Assembly: GCA_003447295.1 (NCBI GenBank)
Contig: DLZQ01000017.1
Location: forward strand, 1 to 64,000
DNA from: Lachnospiraceae bacterium
GTDB lineage: Bacteria > Bacillota > Clostridia > Lachnospirales > Lachnospiraceae
Direction: 5' to 3'
Length of the DNA: 64,000 bases
A program made the translations under genes and the position numbers. The notes beneath the pieces were generated by a model. It saw nothing but the letters and a program-made list of their open reading frames with translations. It was not told the DNA's origin and ran no database searches. Positions 26,898 through 36,152 of the stretch are shown piece after piece. The number at the start of each line of letters is the position of its first letter. Positions within the stretch are counted from its first letter, which is position 1.

Positions 26898-27187
26898 TCA
26901 ATTAACGGCACCTCCTTTTTCCACGATCAGCACTCATATCTGCATCCAGATAATTATACTATAGATGGCATTGCATTGCATCTATTTTAGAGCGTTTGGA
27001 GGGAAGGAAGCAGGAAGAAAGCATAGATAGAAAATGTTGTTAAAATATCGGAAAAAATGGTAAAAAGGGCGAAAAATATTGCAATTTGTGGTATAATTTT
27101 TATGTAAATGTAAGATGATGCCGGGATCAAAAATTACCGGCTTTGATGCGTTCAACGGTTAAGATGACCGGGAAAGTAGGAAGTTAT

Positions 27188-27961
27188 ATGAAGATTCAGG
27201 ATTTTTGTGACATGAACAAATTCGAGCAGATCATGAAGAACTGGGCAGGCAGCACGGGACTGGCAACCGTGGCTGTGGGTGCAGACGGAAAATACATCAG
27301 TGACTGTTATAATTTTACGGAGTTCTGTATTGATCTGACGAGAGGAAGCGCAGAGGGGAAAAAGCGCTGCGAGCAGTGTGACAGAGAAGGCCATGGTGTG
27401 TATCCCTGCCATGCGGGACTTGTGGATTTTGGTATTCCAATCACACTGGAGGATGGAACCGTGCTGGGCAGTATTATCGGAGGACAGGTGCTGCCGGAGA
27501 ATCCGGATGAGGAGAAGTTCCGTCAGACAGCGAGAGAGCTGGGTATTGACGAGGATAAATATATTAAGGCTCTGAAAAAGGTAAATGTGAAGACTAAGGA
27601 GCAAATAGATGCATCTGCAAATCTGCTGGGAGATGTGATCAACATGTTTGTGAGATCAAGCTATGCTCATCGTAGAAATACAAATCTGGTAGGAGAATTA
27701 AAAGGCGGTATTGCAGATGCTGCACAGCAGATCGCAGAAGCGGAAGACAGAACGAAGGAGATTGACGGTTATAGCAAGAGACAGCAGATCCTGGCACTGA
27801 ATGCATCCATTGAAGCAGCCAGGGCAGGAGATCAGGGAAAGGGCTTTGCTGTGGTAGCAACGGAGGTCCAGAAGCTGGCGAGAGATATGGCAGCCTCCAG
27901 TGAAGCGATCAAGAAGATTCTCGGACAGTTATCTCATACGATCAACAATTTGAATCAGTAA
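27188..27961 (+). CDS. Soluble PocR-domain chemoreceptor with minimal signalling tip
   Basis: 257 residues with no membrane segment. Residues about 1-165 match the PocR sensory domain, with cysteines in F-C-I-D-L, R-C-E-Q-C and Y-P-C-H-A-G that could bind a ligand or metal. The rest is a very short methyl-accepting hairpin: the tip [13 protein letters not shown] (about 200-212) is intact, but the flanking coiled coil is only 20-40 residues on each side and there is no HAMP. It may signal to CheA/CheW from the cytoplasm. ATG 27188 follows TAGGAAG; a longer start at 27143 is less likely. Confidence 0.88.
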   Translation: MKIQDFCDMNKFEQIMKNWAGSTGLATVAVGADGKYISDCYNFTEFCIDLTRGSAEGKKRCEQCDREGHGVYPCHAGLVDFGIPITLEDGTVLGSIIGGQVLPENPDEEKFRQTARELGIDEDKYIKALKKVNVKTKEQIDASANLLGDVINMFVRSSYAHRRNTNLVGELKGGIADAAQQIAEAEDRTKEIDGYSKRQQILALNASIEAARAGDQGKGFAVVATEVQKLARDMAASSEAIKKILGQLSHTINNLNQ

Positions 27962-27976
27962 GAAAAAATATAATAG

Positions 27977-28025
27977 AAAGACCGCATTTCTGATCGGTGA
28001 CAAGGATCGGAAATGTGGTCTTTTG
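27977..28025 (+). terminator. Terminator after the PocR chemoreceptor
   Basis: AAAGACCGCATTTCTGATC pairs with GATCGGAAATGTGGTCTTT (G-U pairs included), followed by T-rich DNA. Confidence 0.85.
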
Positions 28026-28127
28026 GCATTATTACTATCAATGTATTCAGAAAAGAAGACGATATACATAGTAAGATAACTGTAAAAACAAACGGATTTG
28101 GCATCTATTTTCAAGGAGGAGATAAGT

Positions 28128-28925
28128 ATGACAGAGATAGGGGTAAGCAGCATCGGTGCATATGCTGCGCAGAGTAATTACAGCAAGAATACAAAGAACA
28201 AGACAATGAAGGATACGACGAGTGCTGCAAGCACGGTCGATACTTCTGAAGCGAAACAGACGAAGGGAACGACTGGGAATTACGGCAGGACCATCGGTCA
28301 GCCGGAGTTGTCGGAGAAGGCTGCGAAATATTATGAGCAGCTGAAGAAGAAGTACGGAAATTATGATTTTATTCTGGTCAGCAGAGATCAGAAGGAGAAT
28401 GCAAAAGCCAATGCTGCAAAATATGCCAACGGCTATAAGACGGTCGTCCTCATTGATGAAGACAAGATCGAACAGATGGCGACGGATGAGAAATTCCGTA
28501 AACAGTACGAGGGAATCTTGAGCGGTGCCGCTGCACAGATACAGCAGTTAAAGACCAGCCTGCAGAGTTCCGGTGCGCAGGTCAAGGGCTTTGGAATGCA
28601 GGTAAATGATGGAGGAACACTGTCATTTTTCGCTGTATTGAAGAAATCCAGCGCTGAGCAGAAGGCACGGATCGAAAAAAAGGCTGAGCAGAAGAAAACA
28701 GAGAAAAAGGCTGCGGAGAAGAAGGCAGCTAAGAAAGAAAAAGAAGAGCAGTTAAAGGAAAAGCGCACAGAGAACGATGGTACGGAAGAGACGGTAACCA
28801 TTACCGCAGGCTCCATTGAGGAGCTGCTTTCCAGGATAGATACCTACAATTTCAACACACGGAGTGACGAGGTGCAGACCCAGAGCGAGAAACAGATCGG
28901 TCAGAACTTCGATTTCAGAGGGTAA
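28128..28925 (+). CDS. Uncharacterised Lachnospiraceae-type protein (DUF6033-like), Lys/Glu-rich tail
   Basis: 265 residues, function unknown. Residues 1-60 are low-complexity and Ser/Thr/Asn-rich. A folded domain (about 65-190) contains L-S-E-K-A-A-K-Y-Y-E-Q-L-K-K-K-Y and V-V-L-I-D-E-D-K-I-E-Q-M, the pattern I associate with DUF6033 (from memory, not a search). A K/E/A-rich helical stretch (about 185-225) and a short tail follow. There is no signal peptide. Its strong AAGGAGGAG site and the next gene 11 bp downstream show that the two form an operon. Confidence 0.72.
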   Translation: MTEIGVSSIGAYAAQSNYSKNTKNKTMKDTTSAASTVDTSEAKQTKGTTGNYGRTIGQPELSEKAAKYYEQLKKKYGNYDFILVSRDQKENAKANAAKYANGYKTVVLIDEDKIEQMATDEKFRKQYEGILSGAAAQIQQLKTSLQSSGAQVKGFGMQVNDGGTLSFFAVLKKSSAEQKARIEKKAEQKKTEKKAAEKKAAKKEKEEQLKEKRTENDGTEETVTITAGSIEELLSRIDTYNFNTRSDEVQTQSEKQIGQNFDFRG

Positions 28926-28936
28926 GGTGATGTTGT

Positions 28937-30049
28937 ATGGTTTCTATGGGGAAATATGGAGGAACGTTCGTGCGCTCGAACAGCCGGGGAACGACGCAGA
29001 TCACCTTCGGGAGTAGGACGAACCAGAGCAGTGCAAACGGCATTTTCGGGCAGCAGAATAACACGACTGCTTCGAAAAATTCAGTCAGTGATATTAAACG
29101 GATGCTTGCCCGGGACAGCAGGAGTACGCAGACGCAGGCGGCAAACAGCCTGGGACAGGAGTCTATCGTTACCAGCACGCTGAGCTACAGTGAATCGCTG
29201 CGCAATCAGAGGCAGCAGACGAAGAACACGACGCTGGCGCTGAAGAAATTGAAGTACCAGTTCAAAAATATCTCGTCCAAGATACTGCGGAGCAAGACGT
29301 CCCAGGCGGCAAAGCAGGCAGCCGGGCAGGCGCGGAGAGAAGTCCTGCGCCTGAAACGGCAGAAGCAGAGCGGCAATTATGATGATGACGAGATCGAAGC
29401 AGCAATCAACCATGCCAAAGCCATGGAGCGAGTAGCGAAGAAAAAGGCGAAACACTTAGAAGAAGAGGAACTGGCGAAGGCAGCCGGCGGAATCTGGCAG
29501 GGTGAAAAAGTCTGCACGGACGAAGAAGAGAGAACTTCGGAGACGGATCAGAATACGGACCCGGAAGCCGAAGAGGAATTGCCCTGTGAGGCAACGGAAG
29601 CACAGAGCGATATGGATCTGGAGAAATATGATTATCCGCAGCTGGATGAATTTCTGTTACAGACCAGTGAGCTTATGGTGGAAATGAGCGATTTTACTTC
29701 TGAGATGATGCAGGAATTGTCTGACGGTATGCGGGATATAATGGAGGAGATGGGAATGGATGAGTTATCCGATACCATGCTCTCTGTGAAGAAGGACATC
29801 GATCCTGCAGACCTTAAGATGATGAAGATCAAACACCGCAACAAAGAAATGAAAGAAATCGTCAAGGCAGATGCGGAATACCTCAAGGCAGTGTTTGACC
29901 GCCTGGAGAAAATGAAGGACAATCCCGTCATTCCCTCCGGAGGCGGCATGAGCTTATCTGCCGGATCCTCCGGGACATCTTTTTCTGCCGATGCCGCTGG
30001 AATCGGTGTTCCGACCGTACCTGCTCCGGTGATTGATATTTCGTTATAA
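28937..30049 (+). CDS. Uncharacterised coiled-coil-rich protein, partner of the upstream gene
   Basis: 370 residues, function unknown. A Ser/Thr/Asn/Gln-rich N-terminal region (1-85) is followed by a basic helical region with many K/R (85-170), an acidic stretch (about 190-225) and Met-rich helices (230-330), then a Gly/Ser-rich tail ending in a hydrophobic I-D-I-S-L. There is no signal peptide or membrane segment. It looks like a structural or cytoplasmic scaffold rather than an enzyme. It is 11 bp from the DUF6033-like gene and ends at a strong terminator. Confidence 0.72.
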   Translation: MVSMGKYGGTFVRSNSRGTTQITFGSRTNQSSANGIFGQQNNTTASKNSVSDIKRMLARDSRSTQTQAANSLGQESIVTSTLSYSESLRNQRQQTKNTTLALKKLKYQFKNISSKILRSKTSQAAKQAAGQARREVLRLKRQKQSGNYDDDEIEAAINHAKAMERVAKKKAKHLEEEELAKAAGGIWQGEKVCTDEEERTSETDQNTDPEAEEELPCEATEAQSDMDLEKYDYPQLDEFLLQTSELMVEMSDFTSEMMQELSDGMRDIMEEMGMDELSDTMLSVKKDIDPADLKMMKIKHRNKEMKEIVKADAEYLKAVFDRLEKMKDNPVIPSGGGMSLSAGSSGTSFSADAAGIGVPTVPAPVIDISL

Positions 30050-30073
30050 AGTAGTATTCTGAGGAACTTAGGT

Positions 30074-30121
30074 TATCCCGATTTTCATACATTAATAGAC
30101 ATGAAAATCGGGATATTTTTA
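30074..30121 (+). terminator. Terminator after the two-gene unknown operon
   Basis: TATCCCGATTTTCAT pairs perfectly with ATGAAAATCGGGATA and is followed by TTTTTAT. Confidence 0.93.
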
Positions 30122-30279
30122 TAAAAATATGCCAACATTTTTGATTTACGTGAAAAATGATTTATAAGGGAGAAAAAGGAGAGAGCGGATGAAAACAGTA
30201 GTACTAAAGTAACGGGAAAAGAAATGCAGTTTGTATCTTTGGACGGGAAAGAGATTACGACCACGGAAGGATACCGGAT

Positions 30280-30420
30280 CGTGCCGGAGCATTTCTCCAG
30301 CACTAGCTCGCATTCCTGCCTGTGCGCACAGATATATTCCATGATCTTCCGTTCATTCGCTTTCGCGTAACCTTTTTCCAGAAATTCCTCACGCCCGCAG
30401 CGGATTAATTTTTCCTCAGA
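30280..30420 (-). pseudogene. TetR-family regulator remnant with internal deletion
   Basis: The minus-strand frame encodes E-E-F-L-E-K-G-Y-A-K-A directly joined to a segment reading I-M-E-Y-I-C-A-H-R-Q-E-C-E-L-V-L-E-K. The first is the start of a TetR helix-turn-helix and the second resembles the beginning of its ligand domain. About 40-50 residues containing the recognition helix are missing. The flanking frame (30085-30465) is not TetR-like. It is therefore a decayed, non-functional fragment. Confidence 0.5.
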
Positions 30421-30690
30421 GATTCTCTTGCCTAAAGGGTACGGATATGTTATAACTATACTCAAAGTTGGTAACAGCTTTCTAAGTATCTAGATTAAAT
30501 AGTCTTGAATTTTAAGGCAAATTCTCAGCCGATTTTCCAAGAAAAATTGTTATTGATTCATATTATACAGAGACGGGGGAGCCTGGTGCGCGAATTAGAA
30601 CAACAGAGAAAGGGAAGAAACAAAAATACAATTATAGATTATAATTATATAAGCAGTAATAGATATAGAAAAAATTTTGTATATCTCTTC

Positions 30691-30843
30691 TAGTTGGACC
30701 ATAGACAGATGAAAGATGTTTATATCCACCCTCTCCATTTAAATAAGCATCAACAATCATTTTTTTGAATTCGTAGCTATACTTAGCCATAAAAATACCG
30801 ACCTCCAATCGTTAGATTATTGGTCTAACTTTTTGGGGTCGGT
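30691..30843 (-). mobile_element. IS3-family (IS150-like) insertion sequence remnant, left end
   Basis: On the minus strand an ATG at 30790 opens M-A-K-Y-S-Y-E-F-K-K-M-I-V-D-A-Y-L-N, the N-terminal helix-turn-helix of IS3-family OrfA, which loses similarity after V-Y-G-P-T. Upstream of it is a terminal sequence containing ACCGACCCCAAAAAGTTAG (30843 downward), typical of IS150-type ends. The rest of the element is gone. The remaining 30420-30690 stretch holds only short chance frames, and no gene was recognised there. Confidence 0.7.
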
Positions 30844-30882
30844 AAATAAAGGAACTTCTGGTTGTTTACGAAAGAAAAATCC

Positions 30883-30912
30883 CGGGCAGAATTGATAATT
30901 CTGCCCGTTTTG
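30883..30912 (+). terminator. Hairpin with T-run overlapping the promoter of the xylose-type operon
   Basis: CGGGCAGAATT (30883-30893) pairs perfectly with AATTCTGCCCG (30897-30907) across three bases and is followed by TTTTGTG. It has the form of an intrinsic terminator for transcription arriving from upstream, and the -35 element of the next promoter lies in its loop. Confidence 0.7.
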
Positions 30913-30921
30913 TGTTAGAAT
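30892..30921 (+). promoter_or_regulatory. Promoter of the xylose-type sensing operon
   Basis: TTGATA (30892-30897) and TAGAAT (30916-30921) are 18 bp apart, upstream of the start codon at 30953. Confidence 0.6.
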
Positions 30922-30952
30922 GCCAGTAGCAGACAAAAACGAGGAAAGAGAT

Positions 30953-32008
30953 ATGGCAGCAACATCAGGATGGAATCGAAAATGGAGCAAGGGACTTGGA
31001 GCACTGCTGGTGCTTTTCCAGTGTGTAATGATAGGGTTTATCGTCGGGGAAATTGTGTTGTCCAGACAGCAGATGGATATGGTGGTGGGACAGCATGACA
31101 AGAACAGCGAAACAAGCAGCTACCGCAGGCATTATGCATTGATTATGGAGCAGCCGGAGGAGCAGTCAAGGGAAGAAATATTTGAAGGGTGTCTGGAAGA
31201 AGGCAAGGAAACAGGTGCTTATGTAGAGCTTATGGGAGAGGGACTGGATGGAGATTACTCCAGAATAGAGCTTGCCCGTATTGCAATTGCTGCACAGGTG
31301 GATGGAATTATTCTTGAAGCAGAGGAGACCGAAGAATATCAGAATGTCATTCGAGAGGCACAGCAGGAGGGAATTCCGGTAGTTACCGTTGTGAATGACT
31401 GTGTGGACAGTCAAAGAAAAAGTTATGTAGGGGTAGGTGGATACAGTTTAGGCAGAGAGTACGGACGTCAGATTATTAAGCTTGCGACCAAGAAGAATCG
31501 GGAAGTGTTGATTCTTCTGGACGCATCTACGGATGACAGCACACAAAACATTATCTGCAACGGAATTAAGGAAACACTTACGAATGAGGGAAATCATTTG
31601 CAGCTTGATTTGGAAATCAAGTCGGTGGATGGAAGAAGTGCCTTTAATGCAGATGAATCCATTCGCGAAATGCTGATTGATATGGAGGAACTGCCGGACT
31701 TTATCATATGTCTGAATGAGAAAAATACCGTCAGTGTATATCAGGCAATGGTTGATTACAATATTGTCGGTCAGGTATATGTGCTTGGCTATTATACTTC
31801 AGATACGATTTTACAGGCAGTAAATAAAAATATCATTTCGGCAACCATAGCGGTGGATTATCGGGACATGGGGAGACGATGCGTGGATGCATTGAATGAA
31901 TATCTGGATACCGGATATGTAAACGGCTTTTTCCTGATGGAAGGCAATGCGGTTACGGAAACGAACGTAAAGGAGTACCTTGAGGATGCTTCGAAGACTG
32001 AAGAATAA
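30953..32008 (+). CDS. Membrane-anchored periplasmic-binding sensor protein (XylFII-like)
   Basis: 351 residues. An N-terminal membrane anchor (about 10-33, not a lipobox) is followed by a LacI/ribose-type sugar-binding domain. ATG 30953 follows GAGGAAAGAG; an ATG at 30920 overlaps the -10 box. It lies immediately upstream of a YesM/LytS-type kinase, overlapping it by about 20 bp. The same order is known for the D-xylose sensor XylFII-LytS/YesN of Clostridium beijerinckii, where the anchored binding protein passes the ligand signal to the kinase. The sugar here is inferred, not shown. Confidence 0.82.
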   Translation: MAATSGWNRKWSKGLGALLVLFQCVMIGFIVGEIVLSRQQMDMVVGQHDKNSETSSYRRHYALIMEQPEEQSREEIFEGCLEEGKETGAYVELMGEGLDGDYSRIELARIAIAAQVDGIILEAEETEEYQNVIREAQQEGIPVVTVVNDCVDSQRKSYVGVGGYSLGREYGRQIIKLATKKNREVLILLDASTDDSTQNIICNGIKETLTNEGNHLQLDLEIKSVDGRSAFNADESIREMLIDMEELPDFIICLNEKNTVSVYQAMVDYNIVGQVYVLGYYTSDTILQAVNKNIISATIAVDYRDMGRRCVDALNEYLDTGYVNGFFLMEGNAVTETNVKEYLEDASKTEE

Positions 32009-33476
32009 ACTTCATAAAATTGAAATATCCATCCAGATGAAGCTGATAGCGGTATTCCTGATTATGACGGTGGTTTTGTTTGGAGTGAATGTATACATTT
32101 ATTCCAATCTGGATGAAATGATGCTTCAGATTGAACAGGTGTATGCGAGTAACACAGAGCTGAATGAGCTGCAGAATATTCTGACGCTGGTACAGGATGA
32201 TATGACGGAATATCTGAACTTGCGGCAGACGGATTCTATGGAGAACTTTTACCGGGATGTTACAGAATATGATAAACTGGTAGAAGGGTTGAATAATCAG
32301 ATTACCGATGATGAATTGCTTTTACTTGAGAAAAACATTCGGAATCTTTCCGAGCGTTACCGGAAGGTGAGCGAGCTGGCAATCAAGTACCGGCGTGGTT
32401 ATAATGTTGAGAAATATAAAGAGAATTATGAAGAAGCAACGGAATTGTGCACGTATATCCGGGACTACATCTATTGCCTGAATAACAAACAATTTTATCA
32501 TAATTCGCAGAATTATCACGTACTGATGAATACCATGCACCGTGTGGAAACGTTGAATCAGATGATGTTTGTTTTAACGGGAATGCTGACGATTGTATTG
32601 ATTATCTGGATGACACAGGGGATTATACAGCCATTGCGCAAGCTTGCAGAAACTGCGAATGAAGTAGCGGGAGGAAACCTGGAGGTAGCCAGAATTGAAG
32701 TTTATGCAAATGATGAAGTGGGCGTTGTAACGAAAGCATTCAATAAAATGGTGCTCAGTATTCAGGAATACATCAAGCGGCTCCGCCAGAGCATGGAAAC
32801 AGAACGTCAGATGCAGGAAAAGGAGCTTCGAATGGAAGCACATCTGAAGGATGCACAGCTGAAATACCTGCAGGCACAGATTAATCCGCACTTTCTGTTC
32901 AATACGTTAAATGCGGGTGCTCAGCTTGCAATGATGGAGGATGCGGAGAGAACCTATGAATATGTTCAGAATGTGGCGGATTTCTTTCGATATAGTGTAA
33001 AAAAGGATTACGGAAGTGTTTCCTTATATGAAGAAATTGAACTGGTAGATAATTATATTTATATTATTAACGTGCGTTTTTCCGGAGAGGTGCATTATAG
33101 TAAGCAAATTGATAAACGGCTGGTAAATGCATCCATTCCGGCAATGGTATTACAGCCAATCGTAGAAAACTGTGTAAACCATGGAATTCGGGGGATTGAC
33201 CGGGAAGGCAAAATTCTGTTATCCGTATACCGGGATAACAATGATATTTGTGTAAGCGTGAAGGACAATGGAATTGGGATGAGCCAGGACAAAATTCATC
33301 AGATTCTCAGCGGAAGCGTACAGGTTTCTGCAGACAATAAGGATTCTAATGGAATCGGCCTGGATAATGTAATAAAACGGCTTGCCCTTTTCTACGGAAA
33401 AGAGGATATTTTACAGATTCAAAGCGATGGAATCAACCAGGGAACAGAATTCATCATTCGGATTCCCATGCAATAG
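31986..33476 (+). CDS. YesM/LytS-type sensor histidine kinase
   Basis: 496 residues. A membrane segment near 18-38, an extracytoplasmic helical domain of about 150 residues, a second membrane segment near 195-215 and a HAMP domain precede the His_kinase domain. H302 in Q-I-N-P-H-F-L-F-N-T-L-N is the phospho-accepting histidine, and the ATPase domain has E-N-C-V-N-H-G and D-N-G-I-G-M plus G-I-G-L. The start could be ATG 31986 or TTG 31980. It overlaps the anchored binding-protein gene and precedes a YesN-type regulator, forming a three-component sensor. Confidence 0.92.
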   Translation: MLRRLKNKLHKIEISIQMKLIAVFLIMTVVLFGVNVYIYSNLDEMMLQIEQVYASNTELNELQNILTLVQDDMTEYLNLRQTDSMENFYRDVTEYDKLVEGLNNQITDDELLLLEKNIRNLSERYRKVSELAIKYRRGYNVEKYKENYEEATELCTYIRDYIYCLNNKQFYHNSQNYHVLMNTMHRVETLNQMMFVLTGMLTIVLIIWMTQGIIQPLRKLAETANEVAGGNLEVARIEVYANDEVGVVTKAFNKMVLSIQEYIKRLRQSMETERQMQEKELRMEAHLKDAQLKYLQAQINPHFLFNTLNAGAQLAMMEDAERTYEYVQNVADFFRYSVKKDYGSVSLYEEIELVDNYIYIINVRFSGEVHYSKQIDKRLVNASIPAMVLQPIVENCVNHGIRGIDREGKILLSVYRDNNDICVSVKDNGIGMSQDKIHQILSGSVQVSADNKDSNGIGLDNVIKRLALFYGKEDILQIQSDGINQGTEFIIRIPMQ

Positions 33477-33501
33477 GTCATGAAACGAGGAGGAAAAACG
33501 G

Positions 33502-35112
33502 ATGTACAAGATTATGCTTGCAGATGATGAGGGAATTGTAATTGATGCATTAAGCTTCATCATTCAGAAGAATTTCGGCGATAGCTGCATGATTGAGTCG
33601 GCAAAGACAGGAAGAAGCGTAATTGAGCTTGCGGAACGTTTTCGTCCGGATATTGCTTTTATGGACATTCAGATGCCAGGAATCAATGGCATTGAGGCGA
33701 TGAAAGAAATCAAACAGACCTGCCATAATACGGTATTTATTATTCTGAGTGCATATGACCGCTTTGATTATGCCAAACAGGCATTGGGAATGGGGGCTCT
33801 GGACTATATTAACAAGCCTATCGAAAAAAATGTAATCATTGATATTCTCCGCAAGGCAATGAAAGAGGTGGATGTTTCCAGGGAAAAACGGAGCAATGAC
33901 CTTTTGATTCGGGAAAAACTGGAGACGGTCATTCCGATTATTGAGAGCGGTTTGATATATTCGGTGTTGTTTCAGGACAATTACGCCGAGGATACGGAGC
34001 GGTATAAGCAGCTCCTTGGGGTAGAAGAGGAACAGGGATACATGATGGTTATCAAGTGTGGCGATGACCAGGAAAATGGTCATCTTACCAATACGGTTGG
34101 TACAAGTGTGCGTGTTCAGTCGAGCTATCAGGAAATCCGGGAGATTATCAAGGAGTTTTTTACCGGAATTGTGGGACCGATGATGGCAAACATGATTATT
34201 GTTTATGTTCCGGTAGGAATAGAGGAAAGCTCCGAGGAGTATGACAGCCGTATTGAAGTAATCGAAAACGCAAGAAAGATGGTACGCAAGCTTTCGGGTA
34301 GAATTGATGCAAAATTCCGGGTCGGGATTGGTTCGGTGATGCTTCTTGAAAAGGCAGGTGTTTCCTATTCGGAGGCGATTAATTCTTTCCGGATATCCAG
34401 TGGAAGTGTGGCACATGTGAAAGACCTTCCGATTGGATGCGATTATGAGGAGAATTATCCGGTTCAGACAGAGAAAAAACTGTTTTCCTTTGTAGAAGAG
34501 GGAAATCTGGAGGGAGCAACTGCACAAGCCACCAGCTTTTTTAACTGGATGCTGGAAAGCAATGCAGAAAATGTGATGGATATTAAGCTGAAGGTACTGG
34601 AATTTGTGCTTTGGGCAGAGAAAATCGGATACGAAAGCGGGGGGATGGTCTACCGTTTCAGCTCCAGACATGATTACCTGAAAAGCATCAACGATATGAG
34701 CAACTATGAAGAAATCAGGACCTGGTTCATTACGAAGATACAGGATGTCTGTCGTAATATTGTAAACAAAAAGGAAGAACAGGCCACGAATCTGATTGCA
34801 ATTGCAAAGGATTATATTGACCACAATTACCAGAATGAAGTATCTCTGGATGAGACGAGCAGACAGATAAATATCAGTCCTTACTATTTCAGCAAGCTGT
34901 TTAAAGAAGAGATGGGACAAAGTTTTATTGAATATGTTACAGGCATCCGGATGGAGAAGGCAAAAGAGCTGCTCTCCAAGACGGATAAAAGCATGAAGGA
35001 AATCTGTAATGAGATTGGGTATGCAGATCCGAATTATTTTAGCAGAACCTTTAAGAAGAATGTAGGATTTACACCTACGGAGTTTAAAGAGAAAAGGGAA
35101 GAAAACGCATGA
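33502..35112 (+). CDS. YesN-type response regulator with AraC DNA-binding domain
   Basis: 536 residues. The receiver domain (1-125) has the acidic pair D-D near residue 8, the phospho-acceptor D55 in A-F-M-D-I-Q-M-P-G and the lysine in N-K-P-I. A middle domain of unknown fold (about 150-410) is followed by two AraC helix-turn-helix units (435-530), with I-S-P-Y-Y-F-S-K-L-F-K-E and I-G-Y-A-D-P-N-Y-F-S-R-T-F-K. It should control the transport genes downstream. It overlaps the next lipoprotein gene by 4 bp (ATGA). Confidence 0.94.
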   Translation: MYKIMLADDEGIVIDALSFIIQKNFGDSCMIESAKTGRSVIELAERFRPDIAFMDIQMPGINGIEAMKEIKQTCHNTVFIILSAYDRFDYAKQALGMGALDYINKPIEKNVIIDILRKAMKEVDVSREKRSNDLLIREKLETVIPIIESGLIYSVLFQDNYAEDTERYKQLLGVEEEQGYMMVIKCGDDQENGHLTNTVGTSVRVQSSYQEIREIIKEFFTGIVGPMMANMIIVYVPVGIEESSEEYDSRIEVIENARKMVRKLSGRIDAKFRVGIGSVMLLEKAGVSYSEAINSFRISSGSVAHVKDLPIGCDYEENYPVQTEKKLFSFVEEGNLEGATAQATSFFNWMLESNAENVMDIKLKVLEFVLWAEKIGYESGGMVYRFSSRHDYLKSINDMSNYEEIRTWFITKIQDVCRNIVNKKEEQATNLIAIAKDYIDHNYQNEVSLDETSRQINISPYYFSKLFKEEMGQSFIEYVTGIRMEKAKELLSKTDKSMKEICNEIGYADPNYFSRTFKKNVGFTPTEFKEKREENA

Positions 35113-36152
35113 GATATCGAAATTTCTTATATATGGGAATACTGATAATTTCATTTTTGCTTGCAGGCTGCGGCAGGAAAGAAAGCAAAATAACAGTGGA
35201 AGAGCCACGGGAGGAAGATAAAATACAGATTGCCTGCTGCTTTGACAATTTTGTGGTAGAGCGCTGGCAGCGTGACCGTGATGTCTTTGTTTCTACGGCG
35301 CAGGAGCTTGGGGCAGAAGTGAATGTGCAGAATGGAAACGGAGATGCGCAGGAACAGATAAAGCAGATTGAATATTTTATTGACAAAAAGGTTGATGTGC
35401 TTGTGGTGGTTCCGATTGACTCCTATTCTCTTACCGAAGTGATTAAAAAAGCAAAAAACGCAGGAATTAAGGTGATTTCCTACGACCGCCTTGCACTGGA
35501 GGCTGCCCCGGACCTGTATATATCGTTTGATAATGAGATGGTTGGAAAGCTCATGGGGACGGAAATGGCAAAGGTGCTGAAAAAGGGAGACAAAATTATT
35601 ATGATTTGCGGTCCGTCAGAGGATAATAACGTTTCCTATGTAGAACGGGGATTCCGGGAGGCTATTTCGGAAAAAGGTATTGTTGTTGCAGATATGACAT
35701 ACATTGACAACTGGAAGGCGGATTTGGCAGGACAGTATGTTGCGGAACATCTGGAAGAAATCAGGGAAGTACAGGGGATTATGTGCGGAAATGATGACCT
35801 GGCAAGAGAGGTGGTCCGGGTACTTTCCGAAAACCGGCTGGCAGGAGAAATCTGTGTGGTCGGACAGGATGCAGATTTGGAGGCGTGCCAGAGAATTGTT
35901 GCGGGAACACAATATATGACGGTGTATAAACCGATTGAAAAGCTTGCAAAATCTGCTGCAGAATGTGCGGTGGCAATGGCAAAGGGGGAGACGGTAGTAA
36001 CAGAAGAAACATTGAACGATGGAACTACAGATGTGCCCTACATAAAGCTGCAGCCGCTGGCAGTAACGAAAGGAAATATAGACGCCACCATCATCGACAG
36101 CGGATTTCATTTGCGGGAAGATGTATATATTGAACGTCCCAAAGTACAATAG
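35109..36152 (+). CDS. Xylose-type sugar-binding lipoprotein, co-transcribed with the sensor kinase
   Basis: 347 residues. A lipobox L-A-G-C-G lies near residue 20, and the sugar-binding domain contains I-S-Y-D-R-L-A and Y-I-S-F-D-N-E-M-V-G, closely resembling xylose-binding protein XylF. It is translationally coupled to the response regulator and not to permease genes, which start after another binding protein at 36323. So it may serve as an extra sensor or ligand scavenger for the kinase, or as an alternative binding protein for the importer. Confidence 0.88.
   Translation: MRYRNFLYMGILIISFLLAGCGRKESKITVEEPREEDKIQIACCFDNFVVERWQRDRDVFVSTAQELGAEVNVQNGNGDAQEQIKQIEYFIDKKVDVLVVVPIDSYSLTEVIKKAKNAGIKVISYDRLALEAAPDLYISFDNEMVGKLMGTEMAKVLKKGDKIIMICGPSEDNNVSYVERGFREAISEKGIVVADMTYIDNWKADLAGQYVAEHLEEIREVQGIMCGNDDLAREVVRVLSENRLAGEICVVGQDADLEACQRIVAGTQYMTVYKPIEKLAKSAAECAVAMAKGETVVTEETLNDGTTDVPYIKLQPLAVTKGNIDATIIDSGFHLREDVYIERPKVQ

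Noticed and set aside
30505-30693. Small plus-strand frame (62 codons) between the TetR remnant and the IS3 scar
   Set aside because: No ribosome site, no similarity recognised, and it runs into the decayed IS end; most likely chance.
33550-35208. A long open frame on the minus strand opposite the YesN-type regulator
   Set aside because: It has no ribosome site and no recognisable domain, is rich in Ile/Cys/His as expected of an antisense shadow, and the plus-strand gene has clear domains.
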